Assembly: GCA_947561395.2 (NCBI GenBank) | Contig: OX387190.1 | Span: forward strand, 22,748,858 to 22,812,857 | DNA length: 64,000 nt | Source: Buxus sempervirens | Taxonomy: Eukaryota > Streptophyta > Magnoliopsida > Buxales > Buxaceae | Reading direction: 5' to 3' | In this document: piece after piece, positions 58,796 to 64,000 of the stretch | Position numbering within the stretch: the first letter of the stretch is position 1 | Layout of the letters: every line of letters starts with the position of its first letter | Position numbers and translations under genes: made by a program | The notes under the pieces: model-generated | The model's database searches: none | Told to the model about the DNA's origin: nothing | Seen by the model: only the letters and a program-made list of their open reading frames with translations

Positions 58796-60414
58796 ATCGA
58801 AAATTTACGGATTTGCCCTTCGACTTGACCGATTCGACCGATTTGACCCTTTTGGATATCTACGGATCGCCCGTACGAAATTTTTATATTTAAGATTTAG
58901 TCCCTGAGATATTTTGCTGTGTTGGTCGCCACGTGCGCAATTCTTGCGCCACGTGTGCAGTTTCCGGCTTTGCTGCCTGGAAACTTCGACAGATCATATC
59001 TCCTTCATCCGAACTCCGATTTGAGCAAACTCAATTGCGTTGAACTCGTATCGGAGCCCTCTATTTAATGACATAGAGCTAAACACTTGGCACAGGTTTC
59101 GAGGAAAAGTCAACTTTCGGCTCTCCCTTAAGTTTGACCGGCCCACAGAACCCTCATCCGGACTCTGATTCCTGCAAACTCAGTTGCGTTGGACTCGTGT
59201 CGGGATTCCCTATCCACTGAGATAGAGCAAGGCGGCCAATTATCCTTTGATCAAAAGGTCAAATTTCAACCCCTTAGGGTTTGACTTTCTATTTAGGGTT
59301 TGCATTTTCGGCTCTTTCAAGAGCGCAAAAATGAGGTGCTTACACCTTGGACCAAGTGTATGTGTTTTTCGTATATTTTGTGTATTTCATGATTTTTGCA
59401 TATTCTGTCATTTTTGTTGACTGCGGGGTGACATTCTCAAACCGAACCAAATATGCCAATAGGGTTTCCGGGTGACCCGGAAACCCAACATGGGACTTGG
59501 ACCCCGGTCCAAATTGAATTCCAGTGGGCCTTCCAACGGGGCCTACCCGTCCCAATAAACATGTATGCATGCAACTTAATCAAGATAAGCAAAATTAACT
59601 GATTAAACCGGGCGGGCCAAACCTAAGGCGGTCCACCCGAACCAGACTTGTGAAATTGATGCATGAATTGCGTGGTTTGGCCGAGACCAAGGGCAAGGGC
59701 CTACCGGGCCCGCCAAAGCCCACCAACCGAACCAAGGAAGGGTGCAAACCCTAACTTCTGGTAACTTGGGCTTACAGGCCCAGATTTGGACTACGGGCCC
59801 CAAGCCTAGTGTCCAACTCACTTTGGCAAATTAAAACGATAAATCCAATAAAATTATTTGGCCACCATGTGGGCCCACCTAAGGGGCCCACAAACCAATC
59901 CGGCCCACCTTTGCATGGAAAACACTTAATCTTCAAATCTGAACCTAAAGAAAAATAAATGCACTCAACCAAAGCCCAAAAGACCTCCTAGGATAAACCG
60001 AGGCCCACAAGGGCACACGGGCTTGACTAAGCCCACCAAGGACACCGTGGGCCTTCCAACGGGGCCCACCCAACCAGACTCAGATTACCTAATTAATCAA
60101 GATAAAAGCAATTAAAGGGACCCACACCACTCAGGTGGTCCCGCCAGACTTAACCAAACTGCATATCGGATTAGGAATCGGGTGAGACCAAAATAAGTTG
60201 ACTCAAACCAGGGAACCCACGGGACCCGTCATCCGACGGGGTGGACTAGGGTGTCTACGGACTTCCCCAGACCGCAACCGAGAATAGACTTAGAATCTCA
60301 AGCCGTAGACCAAAAGCCCTAATAGACAAGATTAGGCACCCAGGTGTCCGCCTGCACCCCATCAGGCGGTGGCGACTCCGAATTCCCCCGTGCCGCGTTT
60401 CCCACGCGCGCACA

Positions 60415-60419
60415 AGCAC
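60415..60419. repeat. Target duplication of element B, right (AGCAC)
   Basis: AGCAC immediately after the CA of the 3' LTR, matching 38514-38518. Confidence 0.93.
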
Positions 60420-60850
60420 CAAAGAAGCCAAGGAAAGCAGAAAACGGAAGGCTCAGGGAGTTTTCAAACTATTAAAAGTGTCACAATGACGTGCCCCTTG
60501 AGTTTATATAGAAAATTCGAAAAGGCTACAAAATCCGTATTTAAAATACGGGCAAGGCGTGTCTGTAATAAATTTACGGGCGCCGCGCGCCCGCATTTAG
60601 TTTACGGGCACAGCTTGCCCGCATTTCAAATACGGACTCTTCAGAAAAATGCCAAAAAGTGGGAAATTTTAATTTCATTGGTTTCCTAAGTTTCACCTGT
60701 CCCTGCTTTAACATATATCATGTAAGAAAAGCTAGAAATAAAAGAAAAAAGAGCACAAATGAAAAAAAATGAATCAAATTTCTTTTATATATATGAAGGG
60801 ATACATTAGTTTGTCAAAATACTTGTACATGAAGAATCCTAATCTACTGT
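60420..60850. other. Element A sequence between the two antisense genes
   Basis: Continues the sequence cut at 38518. It carries short ACGGGC/GCCCG inverted words (CGGGCA-CAGCT-TGCCCG at 60605-60621) like those in element A's LTR and leaders, which supports the same origin. Confidence 0.55.
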
Positions 60851-62899
60851 CTACACAGGTCCACCCCTACGGCCACGGCCACATCCTCTGCCTCGGCCAC
60901 GAATTGGAGATCGCCGGCGCTCAAAGACATGCCGCACAATATTACGAGCCGTACTACGAGTCATCCTGCTTAAAAGAAACTGAATATCATGCCACATATA
61001 TAAAGGCACAAAGCCAGCAGTGGGATGATTGGAAGGAACGTACCCTGAAGTATCTATATATCCCGTAGACTCGGTATCAAAACCCGAAGGGGCAGACTCA
61101 GTTGCAGGATTGGCGGCAGTAGGCGTCTCCTGAATCACAGCAGGCTCTGTGGCGAGATCAGTAGGAACAGATGTCCCAGGAGCATCAGCATCATGAATAG
61201 GCTCTGCAGGCCCAACAGAAGCCTCCTCTATCACCACGGCCTCCACAGTAGGCTCCACCACAGCGGCATCCCTGGCCCACTCCATATCCATATCTGCAAA
61301 CACATCAGGAGCGGTCTCAGGTGTTGGAGCAGAATCTGGCACATCCACAACAGCAGGTGCAACCTCAGCCTCGACCTCAGGCTCTGCTGCAGGTGCCTCT
61401 ACCGATCTGGGAGAAGTCACAAACTCCACCCGTGCCACAGAGAAAACCTCACCACGAAGATGCATAGGCACAAGTGAAGTAGGTGAAGAAGGGCCGGCTG
61501 TGTCATCCTGAAAATAAGAAAAGAAATTTTAATCAGAACAGGATAAACAGATGTAAGAGCAGGAATGGAAAGAGGTGAAAGAATTAACCTGGGTATGAGA
61601 TGGACCCGCCTGGCCCTGTGCCCTGGCAAGCTGTCCCCGGAGATCAGAAATAGTAATATAGAGGGCATCCCGCTCGGCAATAGCAACATCTCGCTGGCGC
61701 TCTATATCAGCGTACCGAGACCGGATCTCTACCAACTTAGCCTCCTGAAATAGAAGAGAAGGTGTCAGAAAATGCCAAGTTCGAATAAAGTATATGAATT
61801 GAAGATCAAAAAAGGAGAAGGCATACCGTCGTATCATAGGCCCTAATCACTACTCCTCCTATCTCCATGACTTTGCCACGGACAGGCATGGGTGGCATAA
61901 GGCACCCGACTGAAGCTCGCCTGAACCAGGCATCATAGTCACCCTCCTCCAATAATGTCTCTGCCTCAATCCAATCTAGGAACTGGGCTGGATCAACAGG
62001 CATAGGAGGAAAGGAGGGGGTAGTATCTGGAGGGATGGCAGGAATCCTAGGCTCTCCAACATGCTGATAAAAGAAGCGCTAGCTGCAATACCAGATGCTA
62101 CCCATCTGACTGATGAAGAACTGGTAGCGCTGACGTCTCTGGTCAGGGGCAAAAGCATCATCCCTAGCCGCATGCAGGGCTAGCACCTCATGAATGTCCT
62201 CCATCCTAAGGACGAACAGCGGGAAAACATAAGGGGATATTAGACATGTGATCCAGAAGAAAAAAGAAAAAAAAAAAAGAAAGAGAAGAGGAATTAAAGT
62301 AGCTTACCTCAGACTGATATAGCCTATCCAGGTGGGCCCGGGCAGACCTAGGACGACTCTTTTTAGAGTCATGCTCCACATGACACCATCTACGAGCCAT
62401 GGGATATGTCTCCTCTGGTATCGTAGAGGTAGGGCGAAAATAGGGGATATAAACCCTAGCAAAGAACTGCAAAAAGAAGAAAAAGGGTCAAAAAGAATAG
62501 AAAAGGAGAAAAGAGAAAGAAAGAGAAGAGAAATAGATATTTCACCTGCATGAAGGGCCAGAAGAATCTGCACCCAACTCCAGCTCCTCTGGAAGTAGAG
62601 AGGCCGCTCACTGATCGGCGCAGGCCGGCCAAAATGGTACCAAAAATGAGCGGGCCCCAGGCACACCTCCTCGCTCAATGAAGATCTTCCAATAAGATCA
62701 AAAAATGAGGACTAACAGAAGTCGTGTCCTCTGAGAAGAAGCAGGAGCCCATCGTATACAGAAAAATGAATCGGAAGGCAAATGGAAAAGCTGGATCACC
62801 GACGGCAAGCTGGCCAAGCTGCCTCCCCCGGAAAGTCTCTCTCAACCAAGTCAGAGACAATCTCGCTCTCCCTCTATCCCATGCCTCTGGAGGCAGCAC
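60851..62899 (-). pseudogene. Plant mobile domain (PMD) gene, antisense in element A (fossil)
   Basis: Minus-strand multi-exon gene. Recognisable PMD parts: LPPEAWDRGRARLSLTWL, FRFIFLYTMGSCFF and HFLILLEDL (62899-62690), a WGP-type segment and RSWSWVQILLALHA (about 62660-62545, before a GT donor), and YPMARRWCHVEHDSKK (about 62440-62310, before a GT donor). Further segments include a DWIEAETLLEEGDYDAWFRRA stretch (about 61990-61920), a coiled coil (about 61780-61620), and an acidic Ala/Pro/Glu-rich tail ending in RGRGRGCGRGRRGG at 60851. PMD proteins occur both as host nuclear silencing factors (MAIN/MAIL) and as cargo of Ty3/gypsy and MULE elements. The N-terminal part is cut off by the LTR at 62903. 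Broken copy. Confidence 0.68.
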
Positions 62900-63091
62900 A
62901 ATTGTAAGACCCTCGAATTTTGAAAAAAATAAATAAATAAAATTAAAATTTATTTAATAGGTTTAGGAAAAAAAATATAGAGAATTAAATTTGAGCCAAA
63001 CCATTTGGTTTAATGGGTTGGTTCGATTAGTGGGTTAAAGTGGTTTTGGTTCAATGGACCAATGGTTCATGGTTCAAGTAAAAAAAAAAAA

Positions 63092-63118
<27 letters not shown>
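63092..63118. repeat. (AC)n microsatellite
   Basis: About 13 AC units after a short A run. Confidence 0.95.
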
Positions 63119-63122
<4 letters not shown>

Positions 63123-63189
63123 AAAGAGCAAATCTCGTTTTTTCAATTGGGGGTTTTTGGTGTTGGGTCGTTTGGTGTTAGAAGAAACC

Positions 63190-63480
63190 AGGAAAACAAA
63201 AAGAAAAAAATCGCAGAGAGAAGAGGGAACGAAGGAAGACGAAGAAGAAGAATAAGAAAGGAGGAAGAGAAGAAAGAGGGGAGGGGTTCATCCAGGCTGG
63301 TTGTTGTTAAGGGTTTGAGGAAAAAAAAAGGAAAAGAGGAAGAAATCGTGGAGAGGAAAGAAGAAGAGAAGAGAGAAAGAGAAAAGAAGGGGGAGTTCGT
63401 TGGGGTTTAGCCGCAGAGGAGAAAGAAGAAAGAAGAAGAAGAAAAAGAAAAAGAAGAAGAAAAGAAGAAGGGAAGCAAGG
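63190..63480. repeat. Purine-rich (GAA/GGA) tract
   Basis: Nearly pure A/G on the plus strand over about 290 bp, giving Lys/Arg/Glu-only frames. A similar purine-rich zone lies about 630 bp into the solo LTR at 16275. Confidence 0.8.
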
Positions 63481-64000
63481 GGCGTTCGTCGAGGGCTGTC
63501 AGAACAGGGGAGAAAACGAAGGTTTTGGGCGTGGGATTCTGCGAAATCATGTAAGTAGCACGATTTTCACCTCTTCGATTGATTTTTGTTTGATTTGGTA
63601 TGGGTATTACAACCTCGTAGCATGATTTACTTCTCATTGTTCGTTTTCTGTTGATTGCGATCCTGTTTGGTTTGGTATTACAACCTGGCATGTTTATTCT
63701 GTTAGGATTCTATATCGACTCTTTTGAATTTTTGGAATGTTGTATGGACGAGTGCTGTTTTTATTATTTTGGGTTGTTCAATAGGCTTGTGTGTGTTTCT
63801 CCCAATCTTGTACCATCCGTTAACTCTTCACTTCATTGCTGTAAATTAGTTTTGATTTCCTCTGATCAATGATAAATTAACTGTTAGGGTTGATTAGTAG
63901 TGGCTTTTGGTATGAGTTTGTGATAAAGTAACTGCTTGCTGCTTTCATTCGATAAATGTTGTTTTTTTGATAAGGGTTTGAGCATGAGCTAAGTTGATTT

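Larger units (their letters stand above)
56158..59344 (-). mobile_element. Element C: antisense solo LTR related to element B
   Basis: Read on the minus strand it starts TGTAAGCACCTCATTTTTGC (59344) and ends GGGTGCGCACA (56158); 3187 bp. The five bases CCTTG stand at 56153-56157 and 59345-59349, and element B's undisturbed 5' LTR has CCTTG once at the same place, so this is an exact insertion. Both ends resemble element B's LTR, but the middle differs, so it is a sister subfamily. No internal region remains. Confidence 0.95.
38519..60414 (+). mobile_element. Element B: giant, pol-less Tat/Ogre-type LTR retrotransposon
   Basis: Complete from TG (38519) to CA (60414) with perfect AGCAC duplications outside. 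Parts: 5' LTR 38519-41706, PBS 41710-41727, leader, ORF1, tandem-repeat blocks 44.97-47.53 kb, gag part 47.6-48.2 kb, integrase C-terminus 50.24-50.61 kb, PPT 53180-53195, 3' LTR 53196-60414 with element C inside. No protease, RT, RNase H or integrase core is recognised. Without C it is about 18.7 kb. The last ~1.08 kb of the two LTRs differ by about 2% by eye. It is non-autonomous; whether pol was lost before or after insertion is open. Confidence 0.92.
53196..60414 (+). repeat. Element B 3' LTR, split by element C
   Basis: Starts TGTAAGCACCTC and ends CGCGCACA at 60414. Element C occupies 56158-59344. Without C and its duplicated five bases it is about 4.0 kb, longer than the 5' LTR because of about twice as many 147-bp units and a longer GC-rich array. 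Confidence 0.92.
21468..62902 (+). mobile_element. Element A: Tat-lineage Ty3/gypsy retrotransposon (interrupted)
   Basis: Old LTR element in plus orientation. Parts: tandemly duplicated LTR-leader block (21468-27911), leader minisatellite, gag-pol (about 28.7-35.9 kb), and antisense extra genes (36.8-38.5 kb and 60.9-62.9 kb). Assignment to Tat rests on the tRNA-Arg-type PBS, two RNase H domains (the second archaeal-like) between RT and integrase, and antisense genes downstream of pol, all known for this lineage. The coding region is broken in roughly eight to ten places. Element B is inserted at 38519-60414 and a chromovirus LTR at 62903; no 3' LTR of A lies in the window. That the 60.4-62.9 kb part belongs to A is inferred. 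Confidence 0.75.
62903..64000 (+). mobile_element. Start of another chromovirus-type LTR, runs off the window
   Basis: Begins TGTAAGACCCTCGAATTTTG, followed by AAATAAATAAATAAAATT, closely like the start of the solo LTR at 16275 (TGTAAAACCCCGAATTTTC then AATAAATAAATAAATAAT). Only 1.1 kb is visible, so the end, the target duplication and whether it is solo or full-length cannot be seen. Short open frames inside it are not taken as genes. Confidence 0.65.

Noticed and set aside
63054-63410. Plus-strand Lys/Arg/Glu frame of 118 codons near the window end
   Set aside because: Spans an (AC)n microsatellite and a purine tract inside an LTR; no homology.

Overview
This is nuclear DNA of a flowering plant, most likely a woody eudicot with a large, LTR-retrotransposon-rich genome; the species cannot be told from the sequence. 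The evidence is CACTA, Helitron and hAT-MITE DNA elements, Ty3/gypsy Tat-type elements primed by tRNA-Arg, chromovirus-type solo LTRs, and fragments of typical angiosperm genes (SKOR/GORK potassium channel, CYP82 cytochrome P450, BASS transporter, Gag1-like clamp/DUF4050 protein). I found no intact host gene, no tRNA or rRNA gene and no CRISPR-like array.

Region by region. 1-8540: minus-strand CACTA (En/Spm) transposon. Its 5' terminus is at 8540 and its other end lies off the left edge. It carries a broken TnpD-like transposase and a five-exon TnpA-like gene with one visible frameshift. 8541-11531: fragments of a SKOR/GORK exon and of a DUF4050 gene, then a probable Helitron ending at 11531. 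11598-15379: a CYP82 pseudogene, split by a ~620-bp insertion in exon 1 and carrying a hAT MITE (8-bp TSD) in its intron. 16275-19271: a chromovirus-like solo LTR with a perfect 5-bp TSD. 19370-19540: one isolated BASS exon. 19541-21467: anonymous sequence with a 23-base poly-C run and an ~80-bp tandem repeat.

21468 to about 62902: a nested set of Tat-lineage LTR elements. The oldest (element A) has an LTR-plus-leader block duplicated in tandem, a broken gag-pol at about 28.7-35.9 kb, and antisense extra genes: a DUF7745-like protein at 36.8-38.5 kb and a plant-mobile-domain gene at 60.9-62.9 kb. These two are now 22 kb apart because element B (38519-60414, TSD AGCAC on both sides) landed between them. 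Element B keeps LTRs, PBS, PPT, an ORF1 in sense, part of gag and the integrase C-terminus, but has almost no pol; much of its interior is tandem repeat. A third, antisense solo LTR (element C, 56158-59344, TSD CCTTG) sits inside B's 3' LTR. At 62903 a chromovirus-type LTR interrupts the plant-mobile-domain gene and runs off the right edge.

Insertion order read from the nesting: A, then B (LTRs about 2% different by eye, so roughly 1-2 million years under common plant rates), then C. The main novelties are structural: an RNA-hairpin minisatellite with compensatory and G-U pairs in B, repeated tRNA-Arg 3'-end look-alikes near B's PPT, primer-site echoes inside several LTRs, and the same extra protein family encoded in sense upstream of gag in B but in antisense downstream of pol in A.
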